Below the pieces are notes generated by a model that saw only the letters and a list, made by a program, of their open reading frames with translations, did no database searches and was not told the origin of the DNA. The position numbers and the translations under genes were made by a program. From Pseudoalteromonas piscicida (GTDB taxonomy: Bacteria; Pseudomonadota; Gammaproteobacteria; Enterobacterales; Alteromonadaceae): a stretch of 60,000 bases of DNA. Location of the stretch: positions 2,872,501 to 2,932,500 of the forward strand of contig NZ_CP011924.1 in the NCBI RefSeq assembly GCF_000238315.3, in the 5' to 3' direction. This document shows positions 18,858 to 27,059 of this stretch, one piece after another. Position 1 is the stretch's first letter. Each line of letters starts with the position of its first letter.

Positions 18858-19742
18858 TTACAGGCTAAACTGCACATCCATCACCTGACCGTCTCGTTCG
18901 ATCGTGATGTTCGCATCTGTGCTCGTTCTAAGTTCATTAATAGCTGACATAGCCTGTTTCATATCCGTGAGCTGAAACCCATTAATTGCGATTGCTAAAT
19001 CATTCGCTTTTAGCCCCACCTGTTCGAACAATTCAGGATCCTTTCCAGGTGAGAGACGATAGCCAATAACTTCGCCGTTACGCTGTTCCGGAGCAATCTT
19101 AATATAATCAAATAATTTACCTGGATCGCTGAGCAATTCCTGGCGACGATTAGCTAATTCATTTCGAGGTGAGGTAGGTGAAGTTGTGCTGTTGACGATT
19201 TTCTTTGGCTTAGTTGGCATCGCCACAGTGCGGCTAAACTCTATGCCATCTAACATCAACGTTTCAAAACGCCCACTAACATCTAAAATCACACGATCAG
19301 GTAGTACCCGAGCAAGCTTTGCGCGAGTGCCTGTGATTGGCGCGTCAACGGAATAGGTCTCTTGACGCCCCTGAGATTCAATAATAGCAAGGCCTGCACC
19401 ATCATCTTGGCTGACAGCGACGATACCAGTTAGCCTAACGTTAAGCGTTGTTTCCGGAGCATCAGAAACCACGGGCTGCGGTTTGGTATCAAGCTTAGCA
19501 TTTGCCTCACCAAACAAATTTTGAGCGACAATTCCTTGGCTTGTGATACCGCTATTTGATTGACTATACAGTTGTGATGCAGGGAGCAAGGGTTGAGTTT
19601 GTGGCACAGGCCATAACAACCAAAATAATTGCGAAAAGAGAAACGCAACGTAAACAACCGACAGGACAACAATGATACGACTCAATTTTGCATGAGGCAA
19701 ACCAAGCCAAAACTTCTGAAGCTGTTGTAACTGTAATTCCAT
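18858..19742 (-). CDS. gspC: Type II secretion system protein GspC
   Basis: First gene of the operon. The 294-residue inner-membrane protein has one membrane helix (IIVVLSVVYVAFLFSQLFWLLW), a periplasmic homology-region domain that contacts the secretin (about residues 100-175) and a C-terminal PDZ domain (GYRLSPGKDPELFEQVGL and LAIAINGFQLTDMKQAM). The operon promoter should lie in the 276-bp divergent gap to hslR; I could not pick a convincing -10/-35 pair. Confidence 0.95.
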   Translation of the reverse strand: MELQLQQLQKFWLGLPHAKLSRIIVVLSVVYVAFLFSQLFWLLWPVPQTQPLLPASQLYSQSNSGITSQGIVAQNLFGEANAKLDTKPQPVVSDAPETTLNVRLTGIVAVSQDDGAGLAIIESQGRQETYSVDAPITGTRAKLARVLPDRVILDVSGRFETLMLDGIEFSRTVAMPTKPKKIVNSTTSPTSPRNELANRRQELLSDPGKLFDYIKIAPEQRNGEVIGYRLSPGKDPELFEQVGLKANDLAIAINGFQLTDMKQAMSAINELRTSTDANITIERDGQVMDVQFSL

Positions 19743-20018
19743 ATAATACTTTTCTTATTCTCTTGAACGCCCCAGTGTACCGCCTCGAAATTTTTTCAAC
19801 AAGCGTGCATTTGTTAAACTTTTAATTAAATAGGTACACCGTAGGCCAATTAACTGAATCTAAACTTAACCTTGGAACATAGACACACATATTAGTTCAT
19901 TTTTTAGGTAAAGTGCGATTAACTCACAAGTTTAGTGCCTGTCATCTACTTTGTTTGCATAACGAAATATGCTAAATTTGTTAGGTTAAATTTCACACTA
20001 GCAAATAGTTAACGAATT

Positions 20019-20429
20019 GTGACAAAACTCCAACAGGAAAACAACCAATCTGAACAGAAAGTTCGTATTGATAAGTGGTTATGGGCTGCTCGCTTCTACA
20101 AAACACGAGCGCTTGCTCGCGATATGGTCCAAGGTGGCAAAGTACATTACAACGGTCAGCGCTGTAAACCAAGTAAAACGGTTGAAGTCGGCGCAGTAGT
20201 GAAGTTGGCCCAAGGATATGAAGAGAAAGAAGTAACCATACTCAAAATCATGGAAAAGCGACAAGCGGCTCCTATTGCTCAAACTCTTTATGAAGAGTCT
20301 GAAGCAAGTATTGAAAAACGAACGCAAAACGCGTTGGCGCGCCAAAACAATAGCTTGTTTGCGCCTCGTCCTGCCACTAAGCCGGACAAGAAACAACGCC
20401 GTGAATTACTTAAATTGAAATCAAACTAG
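20019..20429 (+). CDS. hslR: Heat shock protein 15 (Hsp15), ribosome-associated S4 protein
   Basis: Binds free 50S subunits carrying a stalled nascent chain and helps recycle them. The 136 residues include an S4 RNA-binding domain (VRIDKWLWAARFYKTRALARDMVQ) and the basic C-terminal tail (RPATKPDKKQRRELLKL). The start is a GTG at 20019; no better start exists in frame before the conserved RIDKWLW motif. It lies 11 bp before hslO, as in other gammaproteobacteria, so the pair is probably cotranscribed. Confidence 0.95.
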   Translation: MTKLQQENNQSEQKVRIDKWLWAARFYKTRALARDMVQGGKVHYNGQRCKPSKTVEVGAVVKLAQGYEEKEVTILKIMEKRQAAPIAQTLYEESEASIEKRTQNALARQNNSLFAPRPATKPDKKQRRELLKLKSN

Positions 20430-20440
20430 GATTTTCATTG

Positions 20441-21286
20441 ATGCAGACTGATTTACTTCATCGTTATATTTTCGACAAGCTAGACGTACGTGGTGAGCTT
20501 GTACAAATAGAACAGACTTTTACTGACATCATTAGCGGTCACAACTACCCAGAGCCTGTGCAACAGCTATTAGGCGAGTTATTAGTTGCAACAAGTTTGC
20601 TGACCGCTACGTTAAAATTTGAAGGTGACATTGCGGTTCAGCTTCAAGGTGATGGTCCAGTAAAATATGCGGTGATCAATGGTAATCACAAACAACAGAT
20701 GCGCGGCGTGGCAAGGCTGCAATCTGAGGTTTCAGGATCATCTGTACCTGAGCTAATGGGCAAAGGGTATATGGTTATCACCATTACACCAACAAAAGGC
20801 GAACGCTATCAAGGCATAGTTCCTCTTTCTAAAGAATCACTTGCCGAATGTTTAGAAGAATACTTCGAACAATCTGAGCAATTGAAAACCCGCCTATGGT
20901 TCGCAACAAGCCTAGTTAGCGATAAAGTGAAAGCTGCAGGTCTGTTTTTACAAGTACTGCCAGTCAATAAAGAAAAGTCTGTTGCCGATTTCCAACATCT
21001 TGAAGCACTAAGCGACACGATTAAAGATGAAGAGCTACTAGATTTAGACGCCAATACCGTACTAACAAGACTGTATCACGAAGACAATCCTCAACTTTTT
21101 GAACCACAAGCCATCTCGTTTGTATGTGGATGTAGCCGTGAAAAAACCGAGAATGCGCTGGCCAATGTCGGATTAGAGGCCTTGATGGAAGACTTGCAAA
21201 AACACGGCGAAGTAAATATTAGCTGTCATTACTGCTTGAAAAACTACGTTTTTAACGAGCAAGATATTAAATCGTTATTTAATTAA
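20441..21286 (+). CDS. hslO: Redox-regulated chaperone Hsp33
   Basis: A cytoplasmic holdase switched on by oxidation. The 281 residues carry the C-terminal zinc switch with the conserved CxC (CGCSREK) and CxxC (CHYCLKNY) cysteines. I used the ATG at 20441; a TTG directly upstream adds only one residue. A good intrinsic terminator follows 30 bp downstream. Confidence 0.96.
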   Translation: MQTDLLHRYIFDKLDVRGELVQIEQTFTDIISGHNYPEPVQQLLGELLVATSLLTATLKFEGDIAVQLQGDGPVKYAVINGNHKQQMRGVARLQSEVSGSSVPELMGKGYMVITITPTKGERYQGIVPLSKESLAECLEEYFEQSEQLKTRLWFATSLVSDKVKAAGLFLQVLPVNKEKSVADFQHLEALSDTIKDEELLDLDANTVLTRLYHEDNPQLFEPQAISFVCGCSREKTENALANVGLEALMEDLQKHGEVNISCHYCLKNYVFNEQDIKSLFN

Positions 21287-21315
21287 GTTGCGCTTTAGCC
21301 CTTAATTACAAAATG

Positions 21316-21341
21316 AAACCGCCATTTTTGGCGGTTTTTTT
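21316..21341 (+). terminator. Intrinsic terminator after hslO
   Basis: A 9-bp perfect hairpin (AAACCGCCA / TGGCGGTTT, loop TTTT) followed by a run of T residues, 30 bp downstream of the hslO stop. Confidence 0.9.
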
Positions 21342-21353
21342 ATGGCTATTGGG

Positions 21354-21399
21354 TGATACCGGTGTCATAAAACATACAAAAGTTATGACACCGGTATCA
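21354..21399. promoter_or_regulatory. Tandem LacI-type operator pair upstream of pckA
   Basis: A perfect 17-bp inverted repeat (arms 21354-21370 and 21383-21399, 12-bp spacer). Each arm begins or ends with its own near-palindrome with an ACCGGT centre: TGATACCGGTGTCA at 21354-21367 and TGACACCGGTATCA at 21386-21399. The two centres are 32 bp apart, about three helical turns. This shape fits two sites for a LacI/GalR-family dimer or tetramer. It sits after the hslO terminator and about 150 bp before the pckA start, so pckA is the likely target. The regulator is not in the window. Confidence 0.6.
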
Positions 21400-21549
21400 T
21401 TGAAATTATTCAAGTTTTTTGACGTTTTTATGTAATTTTAAGCACTCTAAAGGCTCGAATATCTCAATTTCATCTGTTACTATAAATTTAGCTAAGGGCA
21501 AGAGTACCCCAGAGCTATCCCGTTCAACTCTCACTTTTTAGGTATAAAC

Positions 21550-23088
21550 ATGACTTCAAGCGCTACTCGTTTTGTCGATTTAACCGCAGCTGAACTTGTC
21601 GAACACGCTATCCGTCGTGGCGAGGGCACTTTAGCCGCAAATGGAGCTTTTGTTGCAAAAACTGGTCGTCGTACTGGACGTTCACCAAACGACCGTTTCA
21701 TCGTAAAAGAATCAAGCACAGAAAATGACATCCAATGGGGTAACGTAAACCGCCCATTCGAAGGTGCTAAGTTTGATGCTTTATGGGCTCGCGTAGAAGC
21801 GCACGTTCTTGAAAATGACCACTTCGTCTCTCACTTAGAAGTCGGTGCGGATCCAGAGCACTATTTACCAGTCGTTGTAACGACTGAAACTGCTTGGCAC
21901 CACATTTTCGCTAAAAACATGTTTATCGAACCTAACTCTTATAACAAAACTGATTTACCTGAATGGCAGGTGATGAACGTACCTTCTTTTGTTTGTGATC
22001 CTGAGCGTGATGGCACAAACAGCGATGGTACCGTTATCATTAACTTTGCACAGCGCAAAGTGCTTATCGCAGGTATGCATTACGCCGGTGAAATGAAGAA
22101 GTCGATGTTCTCTGTACAAAACTTCTTACTACCAGCAAAAGGTGTGCTACCTATGCACTGTAGTGCAAATGTAGGTGAAGCTGGCGACACAACGTTATTC
22201 TTTGGTCTATCAGGAACAGGTAAAACTACTCTTTCTGCGGATCCTAAGCGTTTTCTTATCGGTGATGATGAGCACGGTTGGGCGCCTGGTAGCGTATTCA
22301 ACATTGAAGGCGGTTGTTATGCGAAATGTATCGACCTGTCACAAAAGAACGAGCCTGTTATTTGGGATGCAATCCGTTTTGGTACTATTTTAGAAAACGT
22401 CGTGCTAGATGAAACGCGTACTCCTGACTATACCGATTCAAGCTTAACGCAAAATACGCGTGCAGCTTACCCTCTTGAGCATGTTGAAAAGCGTAAAGTT
22501 GAAAACCGCGCGGGCGAGCCTCGTGCTGTTGTATTCTTAACTTGTGACGTGAGCGGCGTATTACCTCCAGTTTCAATCCTAAGCGAAGAAGCCGCGGCTT
22601 ATCACTTCCTTAGTGGTTACACGGCGAAAGTAGGCTCAACTGAGATTGGTTCAACCTCTGATATCGAATCAACTTTCTCAACTTGTTTTGGTGCTCCTTT
22701 CTTCCCTCGTCCAGCAGGCGTGTATGCTGAGCTACTAATGAAACGCGTGCGTGAGTTTGGCGCTAAAGTTTACCTAGTAAACACAGGTTGGACTGGTGGC
22801 CCTTATGGCATTGGTAAGCGTTTTGACATTCCAACAACTCGCGCCGTGATTGATGCAATCGTAAACGATACATTAGAGGGCGTTGAGACACAGCACATTG
22901 AGGCACTAAATTTAGATGTACCAGTGGCAGTGGAAGGTGTTGATAGCAAGCTACTTAATCCAGTAAATACATGGCAAGATCAAGCTAAGTATGCTGAATA
23001 TGCAGCTAAACTTGCGGCTGACTTCAAAGAAAACTTCGCTAAATACGATGTTTCTGAAGCAATCAAAGCGGCAGGTCCTCGCGGCTAA
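21550..23088 (+). CDS. pckA: Phosphoenolpyruvate carboxykinase (ATP)
   Basis: Converts oxaloacetate and ATP to phosphoenolpyruvate, the first committed step of gluconeogenesis. The 512 residues are slightly shorter than the E. coli enzyme (540). The P-loop [11 protein letters not shown] lies near residue 220, the metal-binding [11 protein letters not shown] near 237, and the PEPCK signature [14 protein letters not shown] near 378. It is a single gene with its own terminator. The LacI-type operator pair upstream suggests carbon-source control. Confidence 0.97.
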   Translation: MTSSATRFVDLTAAELVEHAIRRGEGTLAANGAFVAKTGRRTGRSPNDRFIVKESSTENDIQWGNVNRPFEGAKFDALWARVEAHVLENDHFVSHLEVGADPEHYLPVVVTTETAWHHIFAKNMFIEPNSYNKTDLPEWQVMNVPSFVCDPERDGTNSDGTVIINFAQRKVLIAGMHYAGEMKKSMFSVQNFLLPAKGVLPMHCSANVGEAGDTTLFFGLSGTGKTTLSADPKRFLIGDDEHGWAPGSVFNIEGGCYAKCIDLSQKNEPVIWDAIRFGTILENVVLDETRTPDYTDSSLTQNTRAAYPLEHVEKRKVENRAGEPRAVVFLTCDVSGVLPPVSILSEEAAAYHFLSGYTAKVGSTEIGSTSDIESTFSTCFGAPFFPRPAGVYAELLMKRVREFGAKVYLVNTGWTGGPYGIGKRFDIPTTRAVIDAIVNDTLEGVETQHIEALNLDVPVAVEGVDSKLLNPVNTWQDQAKYAEYAAKLAADFKENFAKYDVSEAIKAAGPRG

Positions 23089-23109
23089 TCTAAGAAAGAT
23101 TCCTTTATC

Positions 23110-23138
23110 AAAAGCGCCCCTTGTTTGGGCGTTTTTTT
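23110..23138 (+). terminator. Intrinsic terminator after pckA
   Basis: A hairpin with arms AAAGCGCCC / GGGCGTTTT around a short loop, followed by seven T residues, about 20 bp past the pckA stop. Confidence 0.88.
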
Positions 23139-23247
23139 GTGCCTAATTTTTACACATGAATATCTTTCAACAAACTTAGTATTAACATTTAGGTACATAC
23201 ATGCTTATATATTGCTGATAATTCAAACAGTACGTATAAGGAAAACC

Positions 23248-23442
23248 ATGAAATTACAATTAAAAAAGAAACAACTAAAATCGCTGCAAGCGAAAGATCT
23301 AAACAACCAGGCGACCAGAAAAATTGCTGCCGCGGGCGCGACTTTTGGCTCTAGAGTTGATTGTGGCAGTTGGCAAATTTGTGATACTCACCCTGCGATT
23401 TGTGAGTCAATGGGACTTTGTCGTTCAGTAGATATCTGCTAA
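23248..23442 (+). CDS. Small Cys-rich peptide, candidate RiPP/bacteriocin precursor
   Basis: A 64-residue peptide starting at ATG 23248 behind a good AAGGA (6 nt). The first 30 residues (MKLQLKKKQLKSLQAKDLNN and on to RKIAAAG) look like the Lys/Leu-rich leader of GG-type peptide precursors, with AAAG where the double glycine would be. The remaining core of about 34 residues has five cysteines (VDCGSWQICDTHPAICESMG, then LCRSVDIC) and Ser/Thr residues. Such a layout fits a ribosomal peptide that is exported or modified. No modification, protease or ABC transporter gene is adjacent. An in-frame extension upstream (start 23125) begins inside the pckA terminator and is rejected. Confidence 0.7.
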   Translation: MKLQLKKKQLKSLQAKDLNNQATRKIAAAGATFGSRVDCGSWQICDTHPAICESMGLCRSVDIC

Positions 23443-23464
23443 TAAAGCGATTGCCAAGTCCCTC

Positions 23465-23488
23465 AATAGGGCGAAAATTAGCCCTATT
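23465..23488. terminator. Hairpin between the peptide gene and the convergent GNAT-like gene
   Basis: An 8-bp perfect inverted repeat (AATAGGGC / GCCCTATT, loop 8), 23 bp after the peptide stop and touching the stop codon of the opposing gene. It lacks a strong T-tract, so termination is only likely. Confidence 0.45.
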
Positions 23489-24212
23489 CCGACGTATTCC
23501 AAAGCTTATTTAGCACCAACTTTTTAAAGGTTAAAACAAATTGTTTCAATGTGATTGGAATGATAGTCACAAGCGCAGTCCCCTTATCAAAGTCAGGGTT
23601 AACACTACAGTAAAGTGCAATCTCAGTTTTGCTGCTTTCTCTAAAGCGTGTAATTTCAGCCTCGCTGTAATTGGTTTTGCGTCCAACAGCCTTCAAACAT
23701 CTTAGACCGTTATAGGAACTTACCAAGCCACTCGGGTTAATGGTGTCATAGAGCGTTGCTATCGCGCTATTTTGAGGCAAGTTATTTGGATAAACTTCGG
23801 CGATATTTTTTGCCATGACCCTGAACATGGCGGGACTGAGCATGGTATCTGCATATAACAGTTTTCTACGTGGGTTACGTATATAACGTTTTAATACTTC
23901 GATAAGAGAAAACCTAAAGGTACTGTTTTTCCCTCTAAAGTCAGGTAAAAAAGCAGCTGAAGCGCCAACAATGCAAACATCCTTGTTGCTATCATCAAAG
24001 GTCAATAAGCAATAGCCGACAATGTCACCGCCTGATAAAAACAACCGGAGTCTGCGCTTTGTGCTTTCGCCTTTTTCAAAGTACAGAGCAAAGTAATGCT
24101 CTACATCGACATTGGAAAAGCTTGTCGCTATCACTCGTTTCAATTGGTTTAAATACGGTGTATCTAACATTCCCTTTTGATAGCTTAAATCCCTATGCTT
24201 TATTGTGCTCAA
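23484..24212 (-). CDS. Putative GNAT-fold acyltransferase-like protein
   Basis: A 242-residue soluble protein I do not recognise by name. Residues about 55-115 read like a GNAT core: VGYCLLTFDDS, then a beta strand ending CIVGASAAFLPDFRGKNS, where the P-x-x-R-G-K pattern resembles the acetyl-CoA-binding loop, then a helix. The C-terminal third is unlike GNAT. The start is uncertain: TTG 24212 gives the longest frame; ATG 24170 has its purine-rich sequence immediately adjacent. It converges on the small peptide gene and its start faces the broken envZ gene. A link with the peptide is conjecture. Confidence 0.6.
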   Translation of the reverse strand: MSTIKHRDLSYQKGMLDTPYLNQLKRVIATSFSNVDVEHYFALYFEKGESTKRRLRLFLSGGDIVGYCLLTFDDSNKDVCIVGASAAFLPDFRGKNSTFRFSLIEVLKRYIRNPRRKLLYADTMLSPAMFRVMAKNIAEVYPNNLPQNSAIATLYDTINPSGLVSSYNGLRCLKAVGRKTNYSEAEITRFRESSKTEIALYCSVNPDFDKGTALVTIIPITLKQFVLTFKKLVLNKLWNTSE

Positions 24213-24237
24213 CTTGCTCGCCTACTCTTTTTGAAAA

Positions 24238-25551
24238 TCATGCTTCCTCAAGCTTTCCCCGATAAGCTGGCAGTGATACCTCCGCGATCAGACCACCACC
24301 ATCTCGATTTCGTAGTCTTACGTTACCGCCGTGTGTAGTCACGATACGTTTGATAATGGCAAGCCCTAAGCCACTCCCTTCACTCCCTCTAGCCTGATCT
24401 CCCTGTTTAAATGGTTCGAATACAGACTCCAACTCTGACTCTGGGATACCTGGCCCTCTGTCCATTACTTTTACGATAACAGCACGGTGCTTGGCGCTAT
24501 ACTCTGTCGTCACCTCAATATCTTGTTCAGAATAACGGATCGCATTTTCAATCATATTAGTGAATACTCGCTTTAACGCGACGGCATTCATCATCACAGC
24601 TGGTAAGTATTCCTCTGCTTGCAAGTGAATTGGTCGCTGATGCTGCTGCTCTGCATGAACGACTTCTTCAATAACCGTGTTAACGTCGTCTGCCGACATT
24701 TCCGCACCGTTGTGATGACGGAGGTATTCAATGAATTGGTCGATAATCGCATTCATGTCTTCAATATCGTCGATTATCCCCTCGCGCAGGTAGTCTTCTT
24801 CATCCGACATCATTTCAGTTGCTAGACGAATTCGGGTTAAGGGCGTACGTAAATCGTGCGACACACCAGCCATTAACAGTCGTCTATCACTTTCTAGGTC
24901 TGCGATCCCTTAGACATTTTATTAAATGCCCGAGTCACCTCAATAACTTCTGTTGACCCTTCTTCGACAAGACGTGTTGAAAAGTCCCCGACGCCTACTC
25001 GACTAGCTGCAATTTGTAGAGATTTTAGCGGTTTGTTTAGATGCCTAGCAAAAAGCCACCCCCCCTAACACACTTAAAAAACCAATACTGGAGAGGTAAA
25101 AAACTAAAAACTCCATTTTTGTTTCACTGAGTCCGCTAAGCGGTACTCTTACCCAATACCCAGGCGCTTGCGGTGCTTCGACCCAATAAACAACCGGATC
25201 TCCTTGGCTTATCCTGACTCGCGCAGAACCATTTAGTTGCTCCGACATACTACGAGACAGCAATGTATATTCTTTGGCCTGCCCCAGCCCATTTACATAG
25301 GCCTCTCTTTGCGTCATCACCTCAATACCCGTTATCTCGAAAAATTTGCGAGATAGCGTATTGTCGACTTCAACACCATCTTCCCAATCAATGAAAACCG
25401 TTTTAACCTGCTTAGCAAGCATCAGATTCACTTGTTCAAAAGTTGGTTTGAAGACATATAAGGTAACGGTAATGTAAGACACGACTTGATTTATTAATAG
25501 TAACGCGCCGACAAAGAAGACGGTTTGCCCGAATGCACTACGAGGTAACAT
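24238..25551 (-). pseudogene. envZ: Osmosensor histidine kinase EnvZ, interrupted by two single-base indels
   Basis: An EnvZ-type kinase of about 437 codons lying 5 bp after ompR. The N-terminal part (to 25045) has the first membrane helix, the periplasmic domain and most of the second helix. The C-terminal part (from 24873) has the H-box [10 protein letters not shown], the N-box [10 protein letters not shown] and the G boxes DRGPGIPE and GSGLGLAI. Between them the frame is lost. A run of seven G (minus strand; plus 25059-25065) carries one base too many, and a GGG run (plus 24907-24909) has one too few. Correcting both restores WLFARHLNKPLKSLQ, a HAMP domain and the helix leading to MAGVSHDL. 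Both changes are in G runs, so sequencing error is as likely as true mutation. Confidence 0.88.
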
Positions 25552-25556
25552 GCTGG

Positions 25557-26276
25557 CTACTTCACGCCGTCAGGCACAAATACGTATCCAAGACCCCACA
25601 CCGTTTGTATATAGCGAGGATTAGAGGCGTCATCTTCAATCATACGACGCAAGCGCGAAACCTGAACGTCAATGCTACGCTCAAGTGCGCTATAATCACG
25701 CCCTCTAGCAAGGTTCATTAACTTATCTCGACTAAGCGGCTCTCGAGGGTGACTCACCAGTGCTTTAAGTACCGCAAACTCACCTGAGGTAAGTGAAATC
25801 GTCGCTTCCCCATGTTGCATCTCTCGCGTCGCTAAATTAAGGGTAAAGTTACCAAAGCTCACTTCATTTTCTTCTGCAGCAGGCGCACCTGGTACTTCTT
25901 TGGCACGACGACGAAGAATGGCTTTTATTCGCGCCAACAGTTCTCTTGGGTTGAAAGGTTTTGGAATGTAATCATCCGCGCCAAGCTCAAGACCAATAAT
26001 ACGGTCAACTTCATCACCTTTCGCCGTCAACATGACAATTGGGATCTCATTCTCTTTTTGTCTTAAACGACGACAGATGGAAAGACCATCTTCTCCAGGA
26101 AGCATCAAGTCTAACACCATCAAGTGAAAGTTTTCGCGTTCAAGTAGTCTGTCCATTTGTTCAGAATTGGCTGCACTGCGGACGATAAATCCCTGCTCTA
26201 CGAGATAACGCTCTAAAAGACTGCGCAAACGCATATCGTCGTCAACTACGAGCACTTTGGTGGTTTCATTTCCCAT
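25557..26276 (-). CDS. ompR: Response regulator OmpR
   Basis: DNA-binding partner of EnvZ controlling outer-membrane porin and osmotic responses. The 239 residues include a receiver domain with the phospho-acceptor Asp in LMVLDLMLPGEDG and the LTAK and YIPKPF motifs. The C-terminal winged-helix domain has RSIDVQVSRLRRMIE and RYIQTVWGLGYVF. It is first in the operon, with envZ 5 bp downstream, and divergent from greB. Confidence 0.96.
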   Translation of the reverse strand: MGNETTKVLVVDDDMRLRSLLERYLVEQGFIVRSAANSEQMDRLLERENFHLMVLDLMLPGEDGLSICRRLRQKENEIPIVMLTAKGDEVDRIIGLELGADDYIPKPFNPRELLARIKAILRRRAKEVPGAPAAEENEVSFGNFTLNLATREMQHGEATISLTSGEFAVLKALVSHPREPLSRDKLMNLARGRDYSALERSIDVQVSRLRRMIEDDASNPRYIQTVWGLGYVFVPDGVK

Positions 26277-26490
26277 TTATATTTCTTCTATTTATTAATT
26301 TACTAAAGCTTGCTGATCTGCGACATTTCGTGCACAAATCATCATCCTGTTCATTTAACGCTCATGGCGATAATGGACCATGATATTATTATGCTTAAAT
26401 ATAATTGAATTTGGTGCTTTTCGACACCATACATTGATACTAGATTGTTACCGAACATTACAAGGGTTTAACCCAAAACACCTGAGAAAC

Positions 26491-26976
26491 ATGAAAACGA
26501 ATTTGATCACGCCCGAAGGATACCGCCAACTGCAGCAAGAACATGATCACCTGTGGTTTGAAAAGCGCCCAGAGATCACCAAAATTGTGAATTGGGCAGC
26601 GAGTTTAGGCGATCGCTCCGAAAATGCCGACTACACCTTCAATAAACGTTTATTAAGGCAAATAGATAGACGGGTGCGCTTTTTACGAAAGCGTATGCCC
26701 GAACTAAAAGTCGTGGAATACAGCCCCGAACAAGAAGGTAAAGTATTTTTTGGCGCTTGGGTAGAAGTGGAAAGCGAAGAAGGCGAGGTTCGTGCATTTC
26801 GTATTGTTGGACCTGATGAAATATATGAACGCAATGACTACATCTCCATTGATGCGCCAATGGCTAGGGCCTTACTAAGCAAACAGGTCGATGATGAAAT
26901 TACGGTCACCACACCGCACGGCCGAAGACTTTGGTATATCAACCAAATCGAATATCGCAGAAACACCGAACAATGA
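26491..26976 (+). CDS. greB: Transcription elongation factor GreB
   Basis: Rescues backtracked RNA polymerase by stimulating transcript cleavage. The 161 residues have the N-terminal coiled coil with the acidic tip in LGDRSENADYTF and the C-terminal FKBP-like domain. GreB rather than GreA is shown by the sequence NKRLLRQIDRRVRFLRKRM and the basic coiled coil. The start is ATG 26491; a longer frame from 26380 adds 37 residues not found in the family. The divergent ompR-greB order is as in E. coli, and tex follows. Confidence 0.95.
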   Translation: MKTNLITPEGYRQLQQEHDHLWFEKRPEITKIVNWAASLGDRSENADYTFNKRLLRQIDRRVRFLRKRMPELKVVEYSPEQEGKVFFGAWVEVESEEGEVRAFRIVGPDEIYERNDYISIDAPMARALLSKQVDDEITVTTPHGRRLWYINQIEYRRNTEQ

Positions 26977-27059
26977 TAACATTGAGCTAAATTTTGTTTG
27001 CCTGAGGTGAATATAATCTAGGCAACAAAGACCGATTAAGAAGAGTATAAGGATTTTGC

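Noticed and set aside
19910..19935. CRP-like sequence TGCGATTAACTCACA upstream of hslR.
   Set aside because: The spacing between the half-sites is 5 bp rather than 6 and one half-site is imperfect.
21431..21446. HexR-like half-site TGTAATTT upstream of pckA.
   Set aside because: Only one half matches; the second half of the palindrome is missing.
24238..24873. C-terminal kinase part of envZ as a separate short gene starting at MAGVSHDL.
   Set aside because: This ATG is internal to the conserved H-box region and has no ribosome-binding site; it is the tail of the interrupted envZ.
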